Shown piece after piece: positions 53,706 through 64,000 of a DNA stretch of 64,000 nucleotides. The number at the start of each line of letters is the position of its first letter. Position 1 is the stretch's first letter. The DNA is from Paramecium sonneborni. Lineage: Eukaryota; Ciliophora; Oligohymenophorea; Peniculida; Parameciidae. The stretch is taken from positions 1 to 64,000 of the forward strand of contig CAJJDN010000022.1 of the NCBI GenBank assembly GCA_905182985.1, in the 5' to 3' direction. The position numbers were made by a program, and so were the translations under genes. Below the pieces are notes generated by a model. That model was not told the DNA's origin and searched no databases. It worked only from the letters and a program-made list of their open reading frames with translations.

Positions 53706-54448
53706 TAAATGTTATAACTAATTAATGCATCTATTAAAATATAACGTTGATGATTGATTATTACTCTGTATATTAATTATTTCTATTTTTATTGAAATTA
53801 ATCAACATTTAAGTTGTTATACTACATAAATTACAAAATTATATTCATTTAATATAAATTTACTAGTCTAATTTTCATTCTTTATTTTTTGTACAAGTAT
53901 AAAATGAAGAAGTTCCATCGTTTTATTAAAATTTTAATTGACCTAATTTATATGCTGTATTAACTTTAAATTTAATTATAAAATTCAACCTGTGTTATAA
54001 AGTTTATGTAAAATAGAGCAATTGCAAGGAGGTTTTCTAATAATAATTTTTTCTTCTATTTCTTTATTTCCTTATTCAGAATCCATAAATATAATATTAA
54101 TAAATATTTATTAAAAAAAAATTCTTTTTTCTAAAAAATCTCAATTTTTAATCAATATGAATTTTAAGATTACATTTCATTTATTTATTTGAAATTAATC
54201 CAAACGATGTTTATTGGAGAACAACTCTTACTTTTTTCTCCTAAGATAGAATTTGATATAGAATAAAATATATGAGATATAATTATCTATAAAACAAATT
54301 TTTATTAAATTTTAAAATTTATTGATATCTAGTCATATGAAAATAAATTATTAAGAAAGTTTAATAAACAACTTGATGAAAGATATAGTTATGATTATTA
54401 TTTATATACTCGAAATAGTTTCTAATATTAATTAATCAAAACACTTTC
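53706..54448. other. intergenic region between convergent genes, no gene seen
   Basis: 743 nt of very AT-rich sequence; only short frames on either strand. Should contain two 3' ends. Confidence 0.5.
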
Positions 54449-56072
54449 TCATCCTCTCTCTTCAAATGGAATTTTGATTAATTGAATAAATTATCTTTAG
54501 TTTAATTATTAGTTATAATCATTTAATTATTCAAAGCAAATGTTTAATTAGATATTTTATGATTTTATAAATCGAAAATTTTCAAAAACCAAACATTGTT
54601 CTGATTTTTTGAATTAAGATTCATTTAAAATAGAATCTAATTTATGATATGAATATTCTAGTTATTTCAATGAATTATTGTGTGATTGAGATTAAATTCT
54701 ACTAAAGAGATTATCTTTTAATTTATATTCAAATTTTCCTTTCAAATATTGGATCATTTTCTCTATAACTATATTGGTGGAATTAAAAATAAATTTTAAT
54801 GGTATTAAGGTAATCAATAATATTGAAATTCCAATAGTAATAAAGGATAAACTAGATTAAGTATACCAAGATAAGATTTTAGAAATTTCATCATCAAGAA
54901 CTTAAATTATTTTATTTTCGAATGTTAAATTCGTAAGACTATTTGATTATAAATATAAATATACATTAATGAAATTAAGGGAGTATTTGGCTATTGAGAA
55001 GCTTTAATGTACATGTAGCATTTAAGCAAACTATTATATTTATAAATTGGTTTAACAGAATTCTTAATAGAATATTTAATATCATTCCAATCAGAGTTAT
55101 TGAATCCTGTTTTTTATTCATCATAAATATAGAATAAGTCTTTAGTAATACTATTATTGATATAGCTTTTAGTGTATAAAATTATTCCATCATCATAAAC
55201 AAGGATAATACTCAAGTTACTTACATAGAAAAACTATTAGATATTCCGAAAATTTATTAGTAATGATCCTACTCCTCTCACAACTTTTTATTAATCAAAT
55301 AGAACTATTGAAAATGCTGACAATATTTAATCGTAATTGTCCATTCTGATTAATGGAGTCAGTTTATATGGTATAAATTAATTACTTTATTAAAGCTAAA
55401 TCGTATAATTAAGAAACCATTCTTGCTAAACTATTTCTGATGTTTCGTTTTTTAATTTTGTTGGATAATATCCAGTCAAATGATTGTCTAAAAAGGAAAC
55501 CAGATATAATTCATGAGATACTGCAAAAAAATCAAATGTATATTGATTTATTTAAAGAAGATTCATAAGTTTAAAAAATTAATTTTGATCTATTTTTCTA
55601 GACAAAAAATTATCTGAATTAGAATAGCAAACTAAAGTTCTCTAAATTTTTTCATCAATTTATTATGATTTTTGACAATGCAAAATTTCTTGATTTATTT
55701 TCATATCAAGAGTGCTGGACCATTTGTTAATTAAACTTAATTTGGCCATCTTTGTAGTTATAGTATTAAAATTAAAGCTTAAAATGTCTATTATTTCTTG
55801 AGATTAAATATTTAAAGCTCTATGTTATATTCATTTTATACATATTATTTTATTGTGTTAAAAGTTGCTCTGAGATATTTTTTACTTAATTTGCTGTAAT
55901 ATTAAATTGTATATTTGAACAAGCAATCAGTAATGAAAATGATAAACAAAAGATCAAAAATGAATAAATAAGCAAAATAGTGCTCATCCTCAGGTTCGAA
56001 AATAACTTATTAAGCCATTTTTAGCAGCTAGATAAATGCCTTTTTGAATTAAATTTCATTTAATTAAATCAT
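54449..56072 (-). CDS. membrane protein with extracellular sensor-like domain (tandem paralogue A)
   Basis: Starts at ATG 56070-56072 (MIQLNEIQFKKAFIQLLKWL) with a short cytosolic stretch, then a membrane anchor MSTILLIYSFLIFCLSFSLL. The extracytosolic part (about 300 aa) has FAVSHELYLVSFLDNHLTGY, YPTKLKNETSEIVQQEWFLN, LSIILVYDDGIILYTKSYI, NNSDWNDIKYSIKN and NTPLISLMYIYIYNQ, a pattern like a Cache/PAS-type ligand sensor. A second hydrophobic helix is followed by NIVIEKMIQYLKGKFEYKLK, a HAMP-like linker, and a short tail ending KIPFEERG at TGA 54449. One or two introns with unclear borders lie near 55640-55740. No kinase or cyclase domain follows. Closely resembles the neighbour at 56499-58107. 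Probably a receptor-like protein of unknown ligand. Confidence 0.7.
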
Positions 56073-56498
56073 TCAAAACTATATCAAATAATAACTTTAT
56101 TCTAAAAATATTTTAAAGAAAACAATAATCAATCGCAAGTGAAGAATCATCAAATTAAGTATTTATATATTATTTTTTGATATTAAAATCAAACTCAGTG
56201 TCATGAATATTAATTAATTCCCGTTAATAAATTTTTATAAAAGAATATATTAATTTTTTTTAATTATTATTATTTTTTATAAATTTTTAATTTTAATTTT
56301 TTAATTTCCTTTTTATGAATCGCTATAATTTATGAGTACCAAAATATCAAAAATTTTTTTATAAAATTATCAAGAAAAAATATAGTTATTTAAAGTTATA
56401 AATTATTTATTGGATTGATAATTGAAAAGATGAAAAATATTTTAGATCATAGATTGAGTAAAATTTCAAGTAAATAAAAATAATATCAAATAATAACT

Positions 56499-58107
56499 TC
56501 AGGCAACAACAAAATTTTATGTGGCAATTAATTACTTAAATTATGGCCAACTTATTTATTGATTATAATTAATTATGTTTTCAAATGAAAGTTTCAATAG
56601 AGAATTAACATTTACTTCATACTAAAATTTTTCAATAAGCATACAATGGTCTGATTTGGTATATTATGATTAATTTAAAGTAATGTCTAATCTCTAGTAA
56701 GCTTGGTAAAATTAATTAAGAACATTATCTATTTATTAGAGTTAATTTTTTCTAATAACTTAATCTTTAATTTTATTATCAAATTTTCCCAATAAGTATT
56801 TGATCATCATGTATATTACAACTTAAGTTGGTTTGAATATAGATTTCAAAGGGATTAAACTTAATAGAATTATGAAAACACTTGCAAAAGCTGAATAGGA
56901 TGTTAAAGTTAGTTGCCAATTTAAAATAGAGTCTAATTATTCATTTAGAAGTTTCGAGATTTCATTTTCGTATGTTATATTAGTTAGTCTAAATATATGT
57001 CAGAATTAATACATTAATGAAATCAAAGGGGTTTGAGGTATTTATTTGACTTTGATATAAACAGACTAATTTAATAAAGTATTTTATATTTATATAGGAA
57101 AATTAGAATTTAGTGAATATTTAATAAGTTACCAATCAGAATAATTAAAGCCAGTGACTGTTTCATTAAATATATACTTAATTTCTTTTTCTAAACCATT
57201 ATACATATAGCTTTAAGTGTATAAAATTTTACCATCCTCATAGACAAGTATAATATTTAGATTCTCAATAAATAAGAAATGAGAAAGTTCTGGAAAATTA
57301 ATAATTTGTACTGCAATTCCATTTATTTAATTAGTTTTATCAATCATTAACATAGCAAACGCTGCCAATAAATATTCATAATTTTATAGTTTTACTTAAG
57401 GAAAGAGTGTAGAAAATTAAGGATTTTTTGTTTATTAAAGCTCAGTTAAATACTTAATAAACCACTCATATTGAATTAATTCTATAGTTTCATTTTTTAA
57501 TTTTATTGGATAATAAGCAGTTAAAAAATTGTCTTGAGGAGAAACAAAATATAATTACCTAGAAATAATAGAAAAATCAAAAATTTCTTGATATGTTTAA
57601 AAAAGATTCAAGAATGAAATTAATTGAGTATTATTTAAGTTTTATTATTCTTAGTTTTCTTGATATGATATGCATATTGTTACTCTTTAAATTTTTTCCT
57701 TTAAAAATTATGCTTACCTACAAGATGATATGTTTTAAATTGAATCAAAGTCGATCAAAGGTGCTAGATAATTAAGGGATACTAATTTTTCCATTTTTCT
57801 TACTGACATTGAAAGTGCTATTCTTAATACATCAGTTGCTTACGATGATTAAATTTATAAAGCTCTAAATTAAATATGAAAACTACTTAGAATTTTGTAA
57901 ATGTAATTATTATTTAGATATTTCTTCTATTTGGTTGCTGGTTAGAGAAATTTGCAATTTTAAACAAATTATAAGATTTGCAAAAGTGAAAGCAAGTATG
58001 AAAAATGACTAAATAAGTAAAATTGTGCTCATTCTAAACTTAGACTTGTATCTATTTAAGGCAGCCTCACAATTATTCAACTTTTTATATAAACTTAAAT
58101 TTTTCAT
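56499..58107 (-). CDS. membrane protein with extracellular sensor-like domain (tandem paralogue B)
   Basis: Starts MKNLSLYKKLNNCEAALNRY (ATG 58105-58107), then ...FRMSTILLIQSFFILAFTFA, matching paralogue A at the same position. The extracytosolic domain has ENFLTAYYPIKLKNETIEL, YEWFIKYLTELQQTKN, IENLNIILVYEDGKILYTQS, YSDWQLIKYSLNSN and QTPLISLMY, aligned motif by motif with paralogue A. After the second hydrophobic segment come VVIYMMIKYLLGKFDNKIKD and a helical tail, LNQSQYTKSDHCMLIEKFQY, again matching A, to TGA 56499-56501. Some intron borders are unresolved (near 57780). The two genes lie head to tail, 426 nt apart, and must stem from a tandem duplication. Function: presumably a receptor or sensor; no effector domain is visible. 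Confidence 0.7.
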
Positions 58108-58233
58108 AATAAAATTATCATCTAATAAAAATCTTTTGACAACATATTTAATTGAATAAAATAAATTGTCAAAATTCCATATATATAAAATATTATATTG
58201 TAATAATTAATAAAAGATACTATATCAATAATA

Positions 58234-59082
58234 TCATTCTTGATAAATAGATTTTTCAATTCCTTTTGTTAATAATTTGCTTAATTATGCATAAGTTCCA
58301 GGACCAGGACCAATAGAAGAACTACCAAATAATCCTTTGAATCTTTTTTAACTTCCCCAATAAGCTCTTTTAGCAGGAACAGAACTTTAAATCTTAGCAA
58401 ATGAATCACTAAGAACAGGAGTATAAGTTCCAACTGGAGGAAGTAATGGAAGACTTTTATTTTTTTCTGTATTATGTTTTTTTCTCCAATCCTCAGGTTT
58501 TGTGTTATTTACTTTAATTTTAGGTAGGAATGACTTTTATAATTGTTGAATATCTCACATGTGGATTATAATTTCCAGGACCAGGAACCATTATACTATG
58601 AGCCATGGCATCTTCATATGGATTAGGTCTTTAAAGTTCTTTTATTTTTCGAGTCTTTAATACTTTAAGCTCTTTTTCTATTTATTCTTAACTTTTTTCT
58701 ATATTATAAGCTCCAACAGCAGGATTATTCACTCTTTTTTACTCCTTTTATAATTAATCAAATAAAGTCAAACGATTTGGATATTTTACTTTTTTCTCTG
58801 GAATTTTTTCAATCGAGTATGATTAATATTATAAAGGACTTGGATAGCTTTTAAACATTTTTGTATAATCATCTAAATAACTTCCTCTTTTTGTTTCATA
58901 TCTTTTATGCGCTTATTCTAAACACAAATAACATTATGAAACTTACTTTTTTCTATTTGCTTTAATAAATCACGATTTCTCATCATTTCAGCTGGGTCAT
59001 GATAAAATCGAGGGATTGCATATCCTTCAATACCAGAATCTGTTTTATAAACAATCGAATATATTTATTCAGGACTCAACAT
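58234..59082 (-). CDS. STPG/SHIPPO-repeat ciliary protein
   Basis: 264 aa in three exons; introns 58918-58946 (29 nt) and 58534-58558 (25 nt) leave exactly 265 codons. PG-rich repeats typical of the sperm-tail PG-repeat family are spaced along the chain: NNPAVGAYNIEKS, MVPGPGNYNPH, PPVGTYTPVLSDSFAKI and GPGPGTYAQL. Between them are basic, extended segments (RPNPYEDAMAHS, VPAKRAYWGSQKRFKG). In animals such repeats occur in microtubule inner or ciliary microtubule-associated proteins, so an axonemal role is likely. There is no signal peptide or membrane segment. The C-terminus is LLTKGIEKSIYQE. Confidence 0.86.
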
Positions 59083-59324
59083 TAAATCAATATTTATATT
59101 ATTACTATAAAAACACTTATTTATACTAACTCTTAGTATTTTAAGCTAAAAATAAATAATATGTTTCAATATCAAATGTAATTTATCTCATTCCATTATT
59201 AATATATTTATTAAACATTATTAGAATTTCACATTGAAAGATGAAATTATCTTACAATATTGAATAAATTAAGAAAAATGTGAAAAAGGGAAATTATATT
59301 GACAAAGACCTATAAATTTTAATT

Positions 59325-59648
59325 ATGAATACTCTTATTTTACAACAATCAATTGATATCAAATTCATTTCATCTCTTCATAAAAATTACAAATTAAATA
59401 CATTAACTTTTTGTAAGAAATAAACAAAAAAAACATATATAATATGGTGTATTACAGATTTACTTAACATCTAATCTTATTTAATAAAAAAGAATTATAA
59501 TAACGATTTAATTGGGGATAATTATTTCCAGAATTTAGATGAAGAGAGATTACATTTTTCTAAATAAGGAAAAAATTATTAATCTAGTTACTTTCTACCA
59601 TTATATTACAATGGAAGAAAGCAAACTGCATATATTTTAATTAAATGA
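59325..59648 (+). CDS. possible small protein, 107 aa
   Basis: A frame of exactly 108 codons from ATG 59325 to TGA 59646. Reads MNTLILQQSIDIKFISSLHK ... RLHFSKQGKNYQSSYFLPLY. It could instead be the first exon of a longer gene. No domain recognised. Confidence 0.35.
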
Positions 59649-60293
59649 AAAAAGAAGAATTATTTAGATATAGGTTTAATAGTTAGAAATAACATTTTGA
59701 AAATAAATAGAGTATTTTAGATTAATGAGTCCTTATAATAACTATAAAATTTGCATTTGGAGATATTAATATAAAATATGATAAGTAAATTAATTAAGTC
59801 AAATTTACAATTACGAACTTTTTTGAATAATATCATTTAAGGTTTTACAACTCATACTACTTATAAAATTTATGAAAATAATAAAAAAAGGAAATAACAA
59901 TAGAAATACCTATAGAAAGTTATAATGATAAATTTGAGATCCAAGATGATAAGTGGCCTCAGCTTTAAAGAAATGATCAAAAATCACAGAATTTTTATTG
60001 ATTCTTAATAAATGAGTAAAAGAATAATATAAAGGTGATTTTTTAAGAAATTATTGGCATAATTTCAAAGTTTTTAACTGTTAATAAATTAAACAAAAGT
60101 AAAGATATTTCTAATTAAATTTCTATATGATTATACATATATATTTTTTAGAATAGATTTAATATTTAGATTAAGTTTAAATCAATATCTCAATCCACAA
60201 TGTTAGATTCTATTAATGATTAAACATATCACTAATAAATATAAATATAATTAAGTTAATTAAAGTCAAAGTGATATTTTATTTTAAGTAATA
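59649..60293 (+). other. coding-like stretch broken by TGA codons
   Basis: One frame reads FGDINIKYDKQINQVKFTIT, then KKEITIEIPIESYNDKFEIQ, then FLINEQKNNIKVIFQEIIGI, each separated by a TGA in the same frame. It may be one or two missed introns linking 59325-59648 to this stretch, or a decayed gene. Nothing identifiable. Confidence 0.3.
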
Positions 60294-62864
60294 ATGATTG
60301 ATCGATCAAAGGCTACAAAATTACAGATCTTAAAAAACCTTTAATAAAAATTTTAGAAGATTGATCCAAATTTTAAAATCAAAAACTTTATAGGAGAAAA
60401 AACAAACCTAGTGGGATAATAAATTAAAAAGTGGGAAAAATAAAGTAGGGAAAGAACAGTTAAAGAGCAGAAAGTCATGAAAGTAATAAAAACTTTGCGT
60501 CATCCATTGATTCTTGAAAGTTATATGGAAAAATCAATATTTATGGAGGCAACTTAACCTGAAACATCATTTGATTTATAACCTCCTAAGTAAACTTCTT
60601 AAAGTCCATAAAATGAAGATACATTTGAGTATCTGATAAAAAAATCAATTAAAAAACCTTTAAGCCCACTTAAGTATTTTAATGTTAATTAAGGAAACTC
60701 TTTGAAAAATATTCTGAATTAGTTTAAGATTAATTTTAGAATTCTTCAGAAGAGATGAAAAAGCTAATTGAATAGCATTCAAGTTCAGAAAAAGTTCTAG
60801 ATCCTTTTAAGTAAAAGACAATAAACTTTGAATATTTTACTCCTAGATAATTTTCAGTTACCAAGAAATATAAATAAAATACTCCATCCTTTAAATAAGA
60901 AGGCAATTCATTTAATAGGAAAAGAGACTAATTATTATAAAAAAATAATAATAATTTACAAAAATTAGATGAATTATAAACTGATTTAGACAAATTCAGA
61001 AAACATTTAAAAGAAATAAAAAAATCAAATTAATAAAGTTTTCATTAGAGATAATTTTTTAAAGGAAAACTTGATTTTTTATTATGATATTTATTAAATA
61101 ATAGGGTATTTATTTGAGAATGATAGTAATATTTAAGCAATATTAAAAATAAATGAATTAATTTGTGAAAATTAAATATAAACACAAAAAAAGGCTAATT
61201 GGTTTATTATAAATGAGTTTAAATAACTTATTTATGCTTCTAATTAGCTGAGATAAATTGCTCAGAGTCAGCTCATCGATCATCTTATGATTTTTGAGTG
61301 TTACGAGTAGCATACATAATAAATAAACATATTGATATATACATATATTAATTTAATATATTAATGTAAAAATTTGTAAACTTTCAAGAAAAGCTTCAAA
61401 ATGTTGTCAAATTTGAGTAGATAAGTGAAGAATTAGATAATCTTAAAATAATTGTAATAATTTTCGTACAATCCAATTTAGTTTTCTGAATTAATTTCAA
61501 GCTCATTAAACGATAATGAGAAGCTAAATATATACTATGAAATCAATTTAATATTAACAAGTTTGTTAGATTAGAAAAATAGATCAAATGAAGAAAATGA
61601 CTAAATTAAGGATTTAATGAAAATCATGATGAATAATCTAGAAGTACAAGAAGTGATGTTTAGAATTGCTGATGAAGAAAGTATTTAAGAATATTAAATG
61701 TTAGCTAATTAAATATAGGAAGTAAGAAGCTTAAGTATCAATTATAAAGCATCGAAAATTGGTCGCTAATATATTACTTAGAAAGCAGAGTAACTATAAT
61801 AAAAGGCTGTTGAGAATTAGACACTAAAATTAAATATGGATTTTCAATAAGAATAATAGATACAATTCAATGATAATATTTATGAATAGTAATCTAAAGA
61901 AGAATAATCATAAATTCAATCCCCACCTTCAAAGAGATATCTTGAAATAGCTTAAGATGAATTATCAGAATTAATAAATAGAAGTAAATACGAATTTGAT
62001 TAAACGAAGATTGATTAAGTAAAATATATTTATTAAGAAAGGCTTTTGAATATGCAAAAAAAGCTCAAGATAAATTTAAATCTGATATAAACTATTAATA
62101 ATATGCAGAATATGTAGATTAAATAATTGTATAATATAATTATATGATTGAAAATGTTAAAGAATTGGATTCTGATGGTTGGATATTTGATGGCTTAAGT
62201 AACGGAATATCTGTGAAATATAAATTTCCAGAAAATACTTCAACTGCTTCTATGCTAATGGAAACCTAAATTCCTGTAAATGCAATAAGAGTTTTAGCAT
62301 TAGTAAATGAAATGGATTTAAATTATTTATGGGTTCCTTTTTGCAAAAGAACTTATGTTAATAAAGTTTTAAATAGAGCTTGCAAGGTTTGTACATCAGA
62401 AATGTATTTCCCTATAATTCCAGATAGAGAATGTGTTTTTGTTGGTGAAGGTTATGATAGATTATAAGTGAATGGAACTATTACATTATTATCAAGATCT
62501 GTAGATAATGATAAAGAATTTTTAGAAAAGAATGGAATATATATACCAGAAAAATCTAGGTTTGTCAGAATGTATATTAAATATTATATTTTTGAAATTA
62601 CTCCTATTGATAAAGATTCATGTTCTATAAGAGCTTGTACTAATGTGAATCCTAAAATTTCTATGGTTCCAAATAGTGTTTTAGCTTATATTGGAAGAAA
62701 AGTATTAGTTTTATTTGATATTTTAGTTTGCTCATATTTTAATTTAAAAAATTGTGAATTTTGCAAAAACATTCGAAAAATCTCCTTTTTATCCTGTTTA
62801 TTTGGAACATATAGAATTTTATAATTGGTTAGAAGAAAAATTAAAAAACCATCTTAAATATTGA
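60294..62864 (+). CDS. coiled-coil protein with C-terminal START-like lipid-binding domain
   Basis: Starts MIDRSKATKLQILKNLQQKF. A Ser/Pro/Gln-rich region follows (to about 60950), then helical segments (61085-62018: KANWFIINEFKQLIYASNQL, DLMKIMMNNLEVQEVMFRIA). After a 23-nt intron (62019-62041) comes FEYAKKAQDKFKSDINYQQY and the START-like part: GWIFDGLSNGISVKYKFPEN, AIRVLALVNEMDLNYLWVPF, FVGEGYDRLQVNGTITLLSR and RMYIKYYIFEITPIDKDSCS. It ends YPVYLEHIEFYNWLEEKLKN at TGA 62862. Frame links near 60720 and 61040 are not resolved, and one A too many seems present at 62765-62769. START domains bind sterols or phospholipids; no ligand can be inferred. Two separate genes joined by me is possible. 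Confidence 0.6.
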
Positions 62865-62908
62865 ATAATAATTTGTACTATTTAATATTTTTATTTTTAT
62901 CTTATAAA

Positions 62909-64000
62909 TCAAGCCAATTATTTTTAAGCTGATTATTTTAATTGTTTTATGATAGGAGCTGCTAATCTTTTTCTTTCAAAAGCTTCTTGAGTCAACTTAA
63001 TTTATTCATCACTCAATGCTAATCTATGTCTTCCTATTTATTTTTCCATAGTATTAAAAAATGCTTCAGATCCAAAATCACTCAAAGCTACTTATTAAGT
63101 CATACTGACTAAATCATTTAAAGGAATATATCTTTTTAAATCATATTCAATATTACCTATATAAACGATCAGTCACAATTTTTTTTTCAAATAATTGCCA
63201 AAGCGAAGCATCTTTAACATTTATTTTACCACAAGTTCCAATAATTGTAGCAAATGAAACTGAATGATCTCTTGTTAAATTTGGAACAAATTCTTTCAAT
63301 GCTGGTAAAACATATTCATAGAAATCTTCATCAGCATCTAAATCTAATTCATTTATTCTTTAAAAATATTAAATAATAACATGTTACCTTTAAAATGCAT
63401 ATGCTACTTAATGATCAGTTATAATATCAAGATTTTCTCTTATTAAAACACCAAATTATCTATTTGAGTATGCTCCTATTAAAGCATTTGACATTCTTTA
63501 ATATGCATATGGATTAACATCCCAAATTGTTGGAATTTTTCCTTTATTTAATATTCTATACTACTTGCTTATGATAAATAAAATCTGATTGCTGCTTTTT
63601 GGAGCATTTTTAATTATTAATATTTATTATTATAATACTCATTCCTATTATATTGCCAAAGCTAAATTGGCCTTCTTCTATTCATTAGCTTCGTTTGAAA
63701 CCTTCATTAATTATTATCTTAATGCATCTATTTCATTGAATGCATTTACTAAAGTCAAACTTAGAGCTTGTTCTTTTTATTCTAATTCTCTTTATTTTGA
63801 CAATTATTCTTATAATTTATCAATTTCCTATAATATTTTAATAATTATAAATACATCTTAGGATTCTTCAAATAATTTATGCACTTATTCTAATTCTTTA
63901 GTTAAGCCTTGTCTTTATTCCTCAGAAGTATTCAATTTATTTCCTTATGCATCATATTTAACTCTCATTCTCTCTATTTCACTTGATAGCAAAGCCACTT
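62909..64000 (-). CDS. coiled-coil protein, 5' end outside the window
   Basis: The upstream part (63640-64000) is a coiled coil: VALLSSEIERMRVKYDAQGN, LTKELEQVHKLFEESQD, QQLMKVSNEANEQKKANLAL. The C-terminal part is folded: KIPTIWDVNPYAYQRMSNAL, SNRQFGVLIRENLDIITDH, EYVLPALKEFVPNLTRDHSV, YIPLNDLVSMTQQVALSDFG and QIGRHRLALSDEQIKLTQEA, to TGA 62909-62911. Introns at 63358-63387 (30 nt) and 63132-63156 (25) are clear; a 27-nt one at 63828-63854 is possible but has no in-frame stop. One TGA lies in frame at 63639-63641. The C-terminal part suggests helical repeats, but I do not recognise the family. Confidence 0.7.

Overview
The window is ciliate macronuclear DNA of Paramecium type. Long reading frames appear only when TAA and TAG are read as glutamine and TGA is the sole stop. 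Introns are 18-40 nt (mostly 20-31) with GT...AG ends, gaps between genes are often under 150 nt, and the sequence is very AT-rich. No bacterial signals, tRNA, rRNA or CRISPR were seen. Gene structures were worked out by hand on both strands; where spliced lengths came out as whole codons (most of the short genes) the models are solid.

Layout. 1-8.2 kb: fragment of a plus-strand gene, a 15-repeat WD40 protein (-), a LITAF-domain protein (+), a 191-aa unknown (+), a WDR93-like protein (+). 8.3-18.6 kb: one 10-kb gene for an IP3/ryanodine-receptor-type Ca2+ release channel (-). 18.7-22.3 kb: a broken plus-strand gene, a CRAL-TRIO protein, a CPBP intramembrane protease. 22.8-25.1 kb: a small unknown gene, an assembly irregularity around an N, and CFAP300 (-). 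25.3-29.2 kb: an unresolved coding stretch, a bZIP factor (-), a small coiled-coil protein, EMG1/NEP1 (+). 29.4-39.4 kb: a large unrecognised protein (-), protein disulfide isomerase (-), a RING-CH membrane protein (+) that runs in frame into a second membrane ORF, a 1.1-kb exact duplication around a second N, and a Q-rich protein (-). 40.2-53.7 kb: a CDPK, an anoctamin/TMEM16 protein, a very large unknown protein that may be fused to it, a Kv-beta-type aldo/keto reductase, a Q-rich protein (all +). 54.4-64 kb: two tandem paralogous single-pass sensor-like proteins (-), an STPG/SHIPPO-type ciliary protein (-), a coiled-coil/START-like lipid-binding protein (+), and the 3' part of a coiled-coil protein (-) cut by the window edge.

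Themes. Several genes fit ciliary and Ca2+ biology (CFAP300, STPG, WDR93-like, Ca2+ release channel, CDPK, anoctamin), but gene order in Paramecium is not operon-like, so this is not evidence for a shared pathway. The most useful observations are (i) two single-N positions with duplicated flanks, which look like assembly joins, (ii) several genes whose reading frame is kept across internal TGA codons, and (iii) single-base frame breaks next to A runs, one of which decides whether an anoctamin is fused to a ~1,470-aa C-terminal region.
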